The position numbers and the translations under genes were made by a program. A stretch of 64,000 bases of DNA from Prorocentrum cordatum (taxonomy: Eukaryota > Sar > Dinophyceae > Prorocentrales > Prorocentraceae), in NCBI GenBank assembly GCA_963575745.1, contig CAUYUJ010015765.1:177501-241500 (forward strand), given 5' to 3'. How positions within the stretch are numbered: position 1 is the stretch's first letter; every line of letters begins with the position of its first letter. The notes under the pieces are model-generated. The model ran no database searches and was not told the DNA's origin. It was given only the letters and a program-made list of their open reading frames with translations. Of the stretch, positions 43,944 through 53,989 are shown one piece after another.

Positions 43944-46460
43944 TTAAGGCAAGCGCGCCGCTACGACTGGCCGCGGCCAGCCGCCCAGAGGGTCCATCTC
44001 GCTGGCGTCTTCCGATGCCATGGCTCGCAACTCTCGGGACCTCGTGCGTTGAATGGCCATGAGCTCCTCGATCTCTGGGATCACCGGCACGTCGCCCACG
44101 AATGGCTGGTCGCCGTTGTCCGGATACAGGCAGACCACATACATCGCAGCCACGCGGGCGCCGTAGTAACTTTCCAGCATCCACCTGTAAATGTTGAGCT
44201 GCACCCGGTAATGGTTACCCTGGCAGTCTGGCCATCGGCTCAATGGAAACTTCATATTATGCCACGAGTTCGTGTACTTTGAACGTAAATTCTTCGCCCG
44301 CTTCCAATCGCATATGCACAAGCTGCCCGCGGAGTCTCGAGCCACGAAATCGATTGACCCAGCAAGCCCCTCGTGCTCGGCGAATATGGCCCACTCGGCG
44401 CGGAAAGCCGTCAGACCTCTCAGCGCGCCCAAGTATTTCAGGAATAACTGGAACTCCACGGCGTCGTGGGGTACCAGAACGCGGTTGATGTGGGCCTCGA
44501 ACGTCCAGTGCATCCAGGTGCCCCGCCTAACCGCCTCTTCCTTGTTCAGGCGCAATTTCTCCACGATCTCCGGATCCGAGAGGGATAAACTCCCCATCAG
44601 GCATGCCAGGCGGGGAGCCGCTCTCGCAGTGGCCTTCACCTCGGCGCAGATCTCGGCGTCGCAGGCACCGTGCGACACAAGTAACTCGCGGAGGCGAGCA
44701 GCCTCCGGCGCGGCCCGCAGCGCCACGACCGCGTCTTCCGGGCAAGGGTGGCGCAAATAATCCGGTCGCGGCCAGTTCCGCCCGTTCCGCATCTTCTCAA
44801 TCACTGCGCAAGCGTCGAAACCACTAGAGTACTCGTGTATCAAACCCGTGACTGACCCATGCGTTCGCGCGCCGCGAATGTAGTAGGAGTGCGACTCCTC
44901 GACGAAGTGCAACTGAGAGTCCCGTGGGTGAGCGTTGAGCCGCTCGAGTAAGCGAATCTTCGGAAGACGCGGCAGCTCGAGTGCGAACTCGCACGGGACT
45001 GGCGGCACCTGAGTGCCAGGCCACCCCACTGGCGGCAACGGGCAAAACAGACGCGGAGATCTGCGCCGCATTGCCTCCTCTCGGTGTGCTGATACTCGGG
45101 CCGCCTCCTGCGGCGCGAGCGAGCCCAACGACAAAGCCCGCCCATAGGGGGCCGCTCGTTCGCGAGCCGCGCGCCGACGGATGAGCGCGTCCAGCCGGTG
45201 AGTTTCGATCACATCCGAAGTCGTGCCCCATGGAAGAGGGCGGCCGCCCTCGGGCCCTGGCCCCCGCGCGCCGAGCTCCACCAACAAGAACCACTTGTGC
45301 TCCTCCACGTCCGGAATGTCGCTCCACGCTCGCCACTCGCGAATCGCTGGCAGGCCTGTTCGGCGGTCTATCACAGTGGCGCCGCCTGGCCGCAGTAGAA
45401 CGGCTGTGAAGTGGCCGACGCGCTTCGCGCCGCGCGGCCCAGGGCGCCGCGGCGGCCCCCACCCGACGTAACGCCCCGGACCGGTCGGGCCCCGAGGCTG
45501 CCGGATCAGGGCGAGGCCGAGATGTGACAGCCATTGGTTCCCGTGCTCGAGCGCACGGAATGGGCCCTGCACGCCGGTCGGCACCTGTGCCCCCAACGCA
45601 TTCAGAGCAGAGCTAAGACATGCATTGGATCCCTCGTCCCCATGCACCATGCCTCCCAGCGGATCGTCGTCGGCGCCCATGACGCGCCCATCGGCCGCGG
45701 TCTCCCGCGATCTCCGCCCAGTTGTCAAATCGACGTCGAGTGTGCAGTCACTGCTGTCAGTGATGTGCAACAACGCGCCCTCGACTTCCTCGACGCGGCG
45801 GACCCGCTGCGCCGTCGGCAGAACGCGCCGGCTGAATCCTCTCCACACGATCGCCGAAGATGCCCCTGGGAGAACAGCTGCAGCGCAGCAGTGGCCCCTC
45901 ATATGACAGAAATACTTCCCGGGCAAGAGTGAGCAAGCGCCCTGCCGCGCAGCTTGCGGGCGCACGGCGGTCAATGAGAAGCCGAAATGCTCAGCGACGT
46001 CGGCGTGGCGACGCTCCGCATCCCCAAGCACAGGAAATCGTGCGCAATAATCGATGCAGCCGCGGAAGTCCCGCGTCAGGATGCTGCAGGCGAGCAGGAT
46101 GCTGTTTCCAGCTTGCAGGAGCGCGCGACAGCCGCGCACGGCGGGCGGCGAAGGCTCTATCCAGACGCCGAGCTCATCGGCAGCCGCCAATTCCGTCGCA
46201 CCAGCCGGCACCTCGTCAAGAAGTCGGGACATCTCATTGCGCCAAGCAGCAACCTTGGCCTCCCACTGCCGCTTGCTGACGCCAGGCAGGTAGGGGTCTG
46301 GGGTCGCGGGCCTCTCAGCATCTCCCAGCTCTCCAGTGCTGCTCAGAAGCTGGACGGATACATACTCAATGGACCGTTTGACTCCAGAAACACATCGCAG
46401 TGGCCTTCCGCGCGGATCGGCGTCTTCGACAAACGCGGGCGCCTCGCACATGCCGGGCAT
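43944..46460 (-). CDS. Peptidase-like domains plus PD-(D/E)XK nuclease
   Basis: 838 residues from ATG at 46458-46460 (MPGMCEAPAF), chosen because earlier in-frame ATGs lie in or before the paired motif; ends with TAA at 43944. Residues 105-245 (LLQAGNSILLA ... GKYFCHMRGHCC) are homologous to the C-terminal part of the gene at 46739. Residues 275-395 look like a second cysteine-peptidase region: GSNACLSSALNALG (C281), RVGHFTAVLL (H350) and VIDRR (D365), resembling the Cys-His-Asp order of Josephin/OTU-type enzymes. Residues 515-785 form a RecB/Cas4-type nuclease: GTWMHWTFE (H651), FRAEW (E689), AGSIDFVA (D704), CICDWKRAK (D718, K720) and YRVQLNIYRWML (Q754). The metal-binding and lysine residues are all present, so nuclease activity is plausible. 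It would process DNA ends in replication or integration. Confidence 0.75.
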   Translation of the reverse strand: MPGMCEAPAFVEDADPRGRPLRCVSGVKRSIEYVSVQLLSSTGELGDAERPATPDPYLPGVSKRQWEAKVAAWRNEMSRLLDEVPAGATELAAADELGVWIEPSPPAVRGCRALLQAGNSILLACSILTRDFRGCIDYCARFPVLGDAERRHADVAEHFGFSLTAVRPQAARQGACSLLPGKYFCHMRGHCCAAAVLPGASSAIVWRGFSRRVLPTAQRVRRVEEVEGALLHITDSSDCTLDVDLTTGRRSRETAADGRVMGADDDPLGGMVHGDEGSNACLSSALNALGAQVPTGVQGPFRALEHGNQWLSHLGLALIRQPRGPTGPGRYVGWGPPRRPGPRGAKRVGHFTAVLLRPGGATVIDRRTGLPAIREWRAWSDIPDVEEHKWFLLVELGARGPGPEGGRPLPWGTTSDVIETHRLDALIRRRAARERAAPYGRALSLGSLAPQEAARVSAHREEAMRRRSPRLFCPLPPVGWPGTQVPPVPCEFALELPRLPKIRLLERLNAHPRDSQLHFVEESHSYYIRGARTHGSVTGLIHEYSSGFDACAVIEKMRNGRNWPRPDYLRHPCPEDAVVALRAAPEAARLRELLVSHGACDAEICAEVKATARAAPRLACLMGSLSLSDPEIVEKLRLNKEEAVRRGTWMHWTFEAHINRVLVPHDAVEFQLFLKYLGALRGLTAFRAEWAIFAEHEGLAGSIDFVARDSAGSLCICDWKRAKNLRSKYTNSWHNMKFPLSRWPDCQGNHYRVQLNIYRWMLESYYGARVAAMYVVCLYPDNGDQPFVGDVPVIPEIEELMAIQRTRSRELRAMASEDASEMDPLGGWPRPVVAARLP

Positions 46461-46482
46461 CGGGCGGCGGGGCGTTGAAGTG

Positions 46483-46562
46483 ACAGGGCGGCAAGGCCGA
46501 CCCACGGGGGGATACGGGCATATATGAAGCGAAGAGAGCACAGGGCGGCAATGCCGACCCAC
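46483..46562 (-). promoter_or_regulatory. Paired leader motif before the nuclease gene
   Basis: Outer copy GTCGGCATTGCCGCCCTG (46540-46562) and inner copy GTCGGCCTTGCCGCCCTG (46483-46505), both preceded by CGTGG, 57 bp apart. The ATG is about 23 bases beyond the inner copy. GCTCAAG lies 12 bases upstream of the outer copy, at the same distance as before the transposase-like gene. Confidence 0.78.
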
Positions 46563-46738
46563 GTACCAGATGTGACTTGAGCAGACGCGGCGAACGGCGC
46601 CCGAGACGGCACGCAGATACACCTGTGAAGACAGCTGCTCATAACATCGATGTAAATTGGTTTTTCCAAGTCTATTCTGAAAACGCATGAGTCCATATCT
46701 AGCATGGCGATGAATGGATGCGAATATTGTTTGACTTT

Positions 46739-48440
46739 TCATTCCCCTACTGGATGTAAGCCAGGGCGCCAGCTGTGCGGATCGGCGAAGCAATGGTCAA
46801 TGCGACGGGGCCCGTTGCCCCGAGGGCCCCGGCGGAGCGAGGGGCTGTGAAACAGAATGCGTTGCCCCGGGCCTCGCGCCATCATATTCAAGAGCGCTTC
46901 CAAGCGCTCGGCGTCGCCGCTGCCATCGGCGGCCGCCTGCGCCGCCGGAGATAAATCAACGTGAAACGTGACTGCTAGCCTCGAGTCTCGCCCGGCGAGG
47001 ACGGCATCATGGACCGCTGCCAGACTCACCTCGCCGGCTTTGCCATGAAAATAAACCGTCGCCTTGTCGAGCTCAGCCCCCACGTGGACGAGTGCGCACG
47101 ATGGCGAACCGCCCCCATCCATGTGGAGAAGATAGTGGCCCTTCACGCAAGCATCGAAACCCAGCTGCGGCGTCGCTGACACGCCGTGTTCCAGGCAACA
47201 CTCCGCATACGTCCTCCCTTTCTCCACGCCGGCAGCATTGTTCTCCACGGACGTGGCGCAGGCGCCAGAGTCAACGGACGTGGACACCCTGGCATCGCCG
47301 CATCGCCACAACGCCAACAGAATGCCATTGCCTGGCTTCAGTAGGTCGTTGGGCGCCGCTGGTGCCTCCACTGGCCGCCACGCCTTGCAGCTCGTGAGTG
47401 CCTCCGCGATCGTCGGGTGGGTCTTCCCTGTGATTTTGACTACGAAGCCTGTTTCCCTCGCGATGTAAGCACTCGCGTCAGCGGCGTAGTCCGCCACGGT
47501 GGCATGGTTGGCGAGCACCGCGCCCCTGCTGACCCTGACGCCGTCGAAATGCAGGGACAAATGCTTCACCGGGTGCGCTAGCACCCACGCCTGCCACTGG
47601 CGGAGGATGTAGTCCTCCGCGCGCTGGTAGAAAGTCGAGAACGTTTGCCCCTCCGGCCACTTCTCTGTCTTCTCGCCGTCGCCCTGCGCGGCGTCCTGGC
47701 AGAAGCTCTCGTATATCTCGGGCAACTCCGATCACGCCAGCCACCGCAGCACGCGGCTCACGCGCTGCAACTTCTTGGCGAAGGGCTCGGCATCGACGTC
47801 AAAAGAATGGGACCCGCCGATGGTCTCGAGTACGGAGCGCTTGGCCGCTTCGGGCCCCATGTCCGGCAACTCGCCGCGCAGTACCTCGCCCCTGTCCTCG
47901 GCCAGCCGCTTCAACAACTCAACCTCCTCTCTGAACAGGCCCTTGTCGTCCATGTCCATTTTCTCCACGAGCTGCCAAGTGATGACCAGGACCGCGCTGT
48001 GGATGTCGAGATCCACGGTGCCTTGCAACGTCGGATGTAGAACGCACGCCGGGCACCCCTGCGCCGCCGGTGCCCTCCGCAAAGCGACGGGCCGCTGCGC
48101 GTTTATACGTGTAGGGAATGCTGCGCTCTGCCAAGTCGGCGCCACCGCTGAGGCTCTTCTTCGCAGAGATTTTCCTCTTCTTCTCCGCTGGTGCGTCGGC
48201 GGGCACCACGGTCGGCCGCCCGCGCATGCTCTCGAGCAACCCTTCCAGAGCGAGCTCTCCTGCCTGGATGGGCGCGCCGACCGCGCGCAGATGGGCGTCG
48301 CCGCCCATCTCGGTCTCCGTTCCGCGCTTCTTCCGCCCGCGCGGCTTTGGGACGGCACCTAGGGCCTCAATCACGATGTCGATGTTGCGCTTGCGACAAG
48401 CGTTGCCGTTCGCGTAGCAGCTCAGCGCCGCGCGGCCCCA
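46739..48440 (-). pseudogene. Continuation of the helicase frame: Cys/His-rich domain protein, broken
   Basis: Directly after the TAG of the helicase gene the same frame stays open and protein-like (WGRAALSCYANGNACRKRNI, then KPRGRKKRGTE and EKKRKISAKK basic patches). Near 48105 the frame shifts by one. It continues HPTLQGTVDLDIHSAVLVIT ... KKLQRVSRVLRWLA, meets TGA at 47732-47734 (a CGA to TGA change would explain it), and goes on SELPEIYESFCQ to TGA at 46739. The last ~120 residues (LLKPGNGILLALWRCG near 47344; VKGHYLLHMDGGGSPSC near 47150) match a domain of the nuclease protein at 46121-45770. No paired motif precedes this part, which supports it being the 3' half of one ~1,500-residue gene with the helicase. 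The domain's activity is unknown. His, Cys and Asp residues suggest a peptidase fold (inference). Confidence 0.6.
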
Positions 48441-51293
48441 CTATTCCGGGAGCACGGTCGGCTCATCCAAGTTCGGCGCCGGCACAAAATCATCGAACTT
48501 GCGGGCGGTCAACAATTTCGGTAAAAAACGGTCCTTCGCTTTGCCATACAGACCAGCCTTCGACCACCCGGCGGACTCCATCGCCCTCCACACAATCGGT
48601 TTCCTCTCCGGCACGCCCTGAACCTGCCCTGCCGGCATCTGCTTGAAATATGGAAACGTCAAGGCGTCGAAGCTCCGCTCGAGCATCTGATTAATGACGT
48701 GGCGGCGCAGCTGCGCCATGGGCTCTTCCGTCTCCTGCGATCCGCCCACTCCGACGTCGAAGTCGGCGCCGGGCGGCGGGGCAGCCGCGCTTCTCTGGCC
48801 GCCAGGCTGCGGCTGCTTCGTCGCCGGAAGAAGACACGCCTGTCGCATGCATTTCTCCGTGAGCCCGTGATCTCCTCCGCGCAGGCAGTAGTCGTCTATC
48901 ACCGACCTCGCTGCGGCTTCGCAATATTTCCGCTCGAAGCCTAGCTGTCGTTGCAGACCAGCGGCGATGGCGGGCCCCGACTGCATGAATGGCTTCAGAT
49001 CCGGCGCCCGCGGGAAGATGCCGTACTTCTCCGCGTTCGGTAAGGCGCGCCTGATGTACTCCGCATCGACAAACCTAGCGAAAATCTTGATCAGAAGAGA
49101 CCTCCGGTAAATTGCGTGGAGTGCACCCTCAGTGACTCCGTCGTAAGTGATGAGCTTATTTAGCTCCATGCGTTCCCACCCGATCAGATATATAACCTTT
49201 GTCAAAATCTGATACGGGAGTCGACCAAAAATGCCATCGGCAGACGCCAGCTTCTTGAACAAGTCCTCCCGGAAGCTCTTCTTCAAGCCTTCTGGCTTCT
49301 CCTGTGCCGTGAGGACGATTGCGCCCTTGAGCGACTCCACCGTCTTCCGCATCTCCTCGTCCAGATAGAACACCTGCGGGTCGAAATACTTGTGGTTGGA
49401 GCGCCCCAGCATGGCGTCGAGCTGGGCCGTCGTCAGCGAAAGCCCGACGCCGCCAGCCCCCCAGAAGAAGAACAGCTGGTCGACGTTCAACCCTCTCTTC
49501 GCCAGGGCGAGGGCGGCCATGCACACTTTGTGCGCGGCGGCGTTTGCCCAGAATGTCTGCCGGTAGAACTGATCCAATCGTTTCGCGGCCGCCTCCAACG
49601 CTGGGTCGCCCAAATAAGCCTGGATTTTGTGCGGCATGCCGATGTATATGCTCCTGCGTTCACTCTCCTTTGCGATTTGCTTCATCGGGCGCCCGCCCTG
49701 GTCGTAGACGAACGCGATGTCGGGGCGGGCGACGCCCCGGTAGGAGGGGCGCGGAGTTTCGCACCATTCGCAATAGAACGACGGCAGCTTGTTCTGAATC
49801 ATCTGGATCTGTAAGCTTCGCCCAACTCGGGCAACGCCCACTGCGATCGCAATGTACCACGGCGCGCTGCGCGCGGCGCTGTCGTCCGCCAGCGCGGGCG
49901 CATCTCCCTCCAGTCCATGCGCTTCCGTCTGCGTGAGGCCATCGAATTCTACCGCAGTGTCTCCCGCGCCTCCCATGCCGCCGCCCTTGCCAAAGCCTCT
50001 GCCTCCTCTGTTGAAGATGGCGCTGTCGCGCCACGCGGCGAACGCCTTCTTCGCCTCCGGCCCGCTCTTCTCCAACGACCCCTCGATAGCGGACAGCGCG
50101 GCCTCGTCATCCCGCCGAAGGTCGCCAGTAAACGACCGGAAGAGCCCCTCTAATGTCAAGAGGTACTCCTTCAGAGCAGCATACACAATCTCTGGCATGA
50201 GACCTTCGCACTTCTCGAAGAACCGAATATTCCCATTCCAGAAATACATGATCCCGTCGTGGGCGACGAGGTAGTCACCGCCAAGTACGATGTGCATCAT
50301 CATGACGTACTCTCGAACGTAGATGTCGGATAGCCGGCATCGATACATAACTAGCGCCCCCAGGACAATCCGCCTCAGGTACGGGTCCCAAGAGGCGTAT
50401 TTCTTCTCTATGAGCGCCTTCACCGCCTCCGTCTGCACGAGCATGCTCTGAGCAGGCGGATCAGGGTCTGGCGTTAAATTTTCCAACCAGCTCCGCTCGC
50501 TCTCCACCTCCATCATGAACTCGTCGAATTCAGGACTGCTTGTAGCTGCGCCTGGAAGTTTCAACCGTCGCTGTATGGAGCTCTCGTCGCTAGTCGGATC
50601 GGCGGGCGCATCCTCGCGCTCGCTCTCATACGCACAGGCCTCTGGAACTCGCGGAACCCAACTCTGCAGACACGACAAATGGTCGACCTCGTGCCCGCCC
50701 CCAGATGATTGCTTATGAAGCCGAAAAAGCGCTGTCAACGGGCCTTCGCCGTAGACGCTCTGAACAGAGTTCGCCTCGTTCTCGCAGTGCACGACGACGA
50801 TCTGGCCGCCCAGGACCTCGCAGAAATATCTCGCGTCGTCGACGCCCGGGCACGCCCCCTGCCCGGTCCCCAGCAGCCTGCTAGCAGTGGCCTCGCCCCC
50901 TGCGTCGCGCGCCATCTGCGCGAAGCGATCCCGGAGCTCCTTGGCGCGCGCCTCGTCCGCGGCAACTCTTTCCCTTGCGACTGCGCAACCAGACGCCCGT
51001 CTGCCCAGCAACCACGAAGGCATGTCCGAAGCAGCATTGCAACAGTGATACAGACACAGCATGTCGGCAGGTACAACCCCGACGGCACCGGCTGCAACAT
51101 GCGGCGGGCCACCGGGTGCGTTCGTTAGCACGGATATCACGCGCGCGCACGCGTCGTCGGCAGGCCCGCCAGGCGGCTCGCCGCGCCCGACTGGAGAAAG
51201 CGGCGCAGCCGCCCGCTCTATAGACTCGGCCAGCCCAGCCGAGTATTGGCTCATAACCTGGGTGGCAGCAACGCTCTGGTCGTCGGCGGTCAT
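48441..51293 (-). CDS. OTU-like protease plus superfamily 3 helicase-like protein
   Basis: 950 residues from ATG at 51291-51293 (MTADDQSVAATQ), which lies just after the paired motif; the earlier ATG at 51377 is inside it. Residues 73-215: PADMLCLYHCC (C80) and HKQSSGGGHEVDHLSCL (H201, H205) with a preceding GGQIVVVHCEN strand, in the layout of OTU cysteine proteases. Residues 560-750: an SF3 helicase core with LFFFWGAGGVGLSLTT (609-622) as Walker A, KGAIVLTAQEKPEG (656-669) as Walker B region, FKKLASADGIFGRLPYQIL before motif C, and AIYRRSLLIKIFARF (R730, R731). Upstream FWNGNIRFFEKCEGLMPE resembles the D5-type N-domain found in viral primase-helicases. The Walker A lysine is Leu618 (codon 49440-49442), so ATPase activity is doubtful. 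Ends TAG 48441-48443, with the frame open beyond. Confidence 0.72.
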   Translation of the reverse strand: MTADDQSVAATQVMSQYSAGLAESIERAAAPLSPVGRGEPPGGPADDACARVISVLTNAPGGPPHVAAGAVGVVPADMLCLYHCCNAASDMPSWLLGRRASGCAVARERVAADEARAKELRDRFAQMARDAGGEATASRLLGTGQGACPGVDDARYFCEVLGGQIVVVHCENEANSVQSVYGEGPLTALFRLHKQSSGGGHEVDHLSCLQSWVPRVPEACAYESEREDAPADPTSDESSIQRRLKLPGAATSSPEFDEFMMEVESERSWLENLTPDPDPPAQSMLVQTEAVKALIEKKYASWDPYLRRIVLGALVMYRCRLSDIYVREYVMMMHIVLGGDYLVAHDGIMYFWNGNIRFFEKCEGLMPEIVYAALKEYLLTLEGLFRSFTGDLRRDDEAALSAIEGSLEKSGPEAKKAFAAWRDSAIFNRGGRGFGKGGGMGGAGDTAVEFDGLTQTEAHGLEGDAPALADDSAARSAPWYIAIAVGVARVGRSLQIQMIQNKLPSFYCEWCETPRPSYRGVARPDIAFVYDQGGRPMKQIAKESERRSIYIGMPHKIQAYLGDPALEAAAKRLDQFYRQTFWANAAAHKVCMAALALAKRGLNVDQLFFFWGAGGVGLSLTTAQLDAMLGRSNHKYFDPQVFYLDEEMRKTVESLKGAIVLTAQEKPEGLKKSFREDLFKKLASADGIFGRLPYQILTKVIYLIGWERMELNKLITYDGVTEGALHAIYRRSLLIKIFARFVDAEYIRRALPNAEKYGIFPRAPDLKPFMQSGPAIAAGLQRQLGFERKYCEAAARSVIDDYCLRGGDHGLTEKCMRQACLLPATKQPQPGGQRSAAAPPPGADFDVGVGGSQETEEPMAQLRRHVINQMLERSFDALTFPYFKQMPAGQVQGVPERKPIVWRAMESAGWSKAGLYGKAKDRFLPKLLTARKFDDFVPAPNLDEPTVLPE

Positions 51294-51311
51294 AGTTACA
51301 GAAGTTAAAGA

Positions 51312-51377
51312 ACAGGACAGCAAAACTGATCCAAGCACGGGAATTGGAAACAGAACAGGCCAGCAATGCCGAGCCAC
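51312..51377 (-). promoter_or_regulatory. Paired leader motif before the helicase gene
   Basis: Outer copy CTCGGCATTGCTGGCCTG (51355-51377), inner degenerate copy ATCAGTTTTGCTGTCCTG (51312-51334), 43 bp apart. The ATG is 19 bases beyond the inner copy. Both are followed by TTCTxTT. In this unit the inner copy is the more decayed. Confidence 0.75.
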
Positions 51378-52017
51378 GCGGGAAGCTGTTCACAACATGT
51401 CGAGCCAACGACAAAGGATTGAGAGCCCATCAGTACCCCAGAGACACCCAGAACGGTTTGAGTGGTGGCCCAACCAACCCAGGAGAGTTTAAAACGATAA
51501 TTGTGCAGCAGGGCCCTGGCGGACAATTACAACTCGATCCGAATCTTCCGCCCCCAGAGGGCCACTGGAGCCTGCCAAGAGACACCGAGAGGCCCAAGAA
51601 GCCCCCAGAGGCACCCAAGCAGCCCCCAGCAGGTCCAGAAAGGAAACAACAAAACAAAACTTCGAAGAAGGCGCACACCTGCCTCCGAAAGTCACCCTGA
51701 GAGGCTCCGCGCAAAGCCTTAACAAACATCCAAGAGACTTCACGCCCACAATCCAGGCACGGTGGCGGGACACCATGACGCCCGAGCACGTCGGGAACTC
51801 GCGGGCGGGCGAGTCCGCGCCATCTGAAATTACACATCCGCCCCCCCTTTCTTCCTCATCCTACCCACAAGGTGTGGAAATCCCATCAGCCCTCTGGGCG
51901 TAGGTGGTCTAGGGAGCTTCCTCTTCCAACCCCCTTCTTCCCCTTCGGGGGAGGGTTTACCCCTCCCCCCACCCCCATCCCCTGGACCTGGACGGGGGGG
52001 TTCGCGACCGATTGGAG
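51378..52017. other. No gene seen; CCCAAG/CCCCCAG-rich repeat remnants
   Basis: 51575-51640 repeats AAGAGACACCGAGAGGCCCA-type words. 51850-52010 is GC-rich and anonymous. Confidence 0.4.
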
Positions 52018-52610
52018 CGTCCAAGATGGCCCAAGATGGCTCCAAGAGCGCCCCGGAGAGCCCAACATGAGCTCCAAGACGGCTCAAGATAGCCTACGAC
52101 GCCTCAAGATGGCTCCGAAGATGCTCCAAGAGGCCCCAAGACCGCCCCAAGACGACTCCAAAAAGCAAAATCGCTTCCCAAGGGGGCCTCCAAGAGGCCA
52201 AAGTCCTTCAAATACATATATATATATAATAATAATAATAATATTTTTTATATAAAAAAATGCGGTTTGCCTTCTCGCCTTTTCGCTTCCGATGGCCATC
52301 CGAGGCCTGGAGACGGCTCCAAGACGGCCCAAGAGGGCCCCAAGAGATGCCCCAGAGAGCCCCAACACGGCCCCAAGAGCGCCCAAGACGCTCCACGAGC
52401 AGCCCAAGAGCTGTCCAGGAGGCGATTTTAGAAGCCCCCGAGGGGCGGCGCTAATTAACTCCACCCTCTTCTTTGATCGATCTCCTCCAAGATGGCCCCA
52501 AGAGGCGCCCAGGAGGCCCCGAGAGGCGCCAAGATGGCCCCATGATGGCCCCAAGAGGCCCCAAGAGAGGCCTCCAAGAGGGCCCCAAGAGGGGCGGGCG
52601 ATCGACCCCC
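52018..52610 (-). repeat. CCAAGATGGC / CCAAGAGGCC short-module array
   Basis: Dozens of 10-12 bp modules (CCAAGATGGCTCCAAGA, GGCCCCAAGAGGC) at 52020-52175 and 52305-52600, separated by TA/TAA and T-rich sequence (52215-52262). Read on the minus strand the module is GCCATCTTGG. The same modules build part of the 54-60 kb array. Confidence 0.75.
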
Positions 52611-53738
<1,128 letters not shown>

Positions 53739-53989
53739 CTGGCCAGGGCCAGGGCCGCGAGCTGTCCAGTCGTCGCTGCTCCTCGGGGCCACCAGCTAGT
53801 TACAAAGAGCCGCATGACCACTGACTAGTTACAATGTTCAGAGAGCCTTGAAATTCCCTCACAGAATGGACGACGACGTCGGCGACGTCGACGAGGGCGG
53901 CCTTGCTGAAAACTCACAGGGAGTAAGCCCACGTGGCCTCAGCCTGAATGTCTACTACATCGTACGCTGCACCACCCGCGTGCGTCTGT

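Larger units (their letters stand above)
40010..51377 (-). mobile_element. Candidate novel large mobile element or virus-like replicon
   Basis: An 11.4 kb block with every gene on the minus strand and short intergenic gaps: OTU-like/SF3 helicase protein, continuation protein, peptidase-like/PD-(D/E)XK nuclease protein, small basic protein with a LINE-like zinc knuckle, and a C2H2/DDE transposase-like protein. Four units are headed by paired copies of one ~23 bp motif that I do not see elsewhere in the window. The helicase continuation and the nuclease protein share a homologous domain. This is not a family I recognise. No terminal inverted repeats or target duplications were found, so the boundaries are only those of the outermost motif and the last stop codon. 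Independent insertion of unrelated retrocopies sharing a 5' leader is the main alternative. Confidence 0.5.

Noticed and set aside
43150-51377. Plus-strand ORFs opposite the minus-strand element genes (e.g. 43191-43556, 45534-45932, 49852-50274)
   Set aside because: Composition is Arg/Ala/Ser-rich as expected for shadows of GC3-rich genes, while the minus frames carry recognisable catalytic motifs.
40010-51377. Maverick/Polinton identity for the 40-51 kb element
   Set aside because: No family B polymerase, packaging ATPase, capsid or retroviral-type integrase was recognised; only the helicase, nuclease and transposase-like parts are seen.
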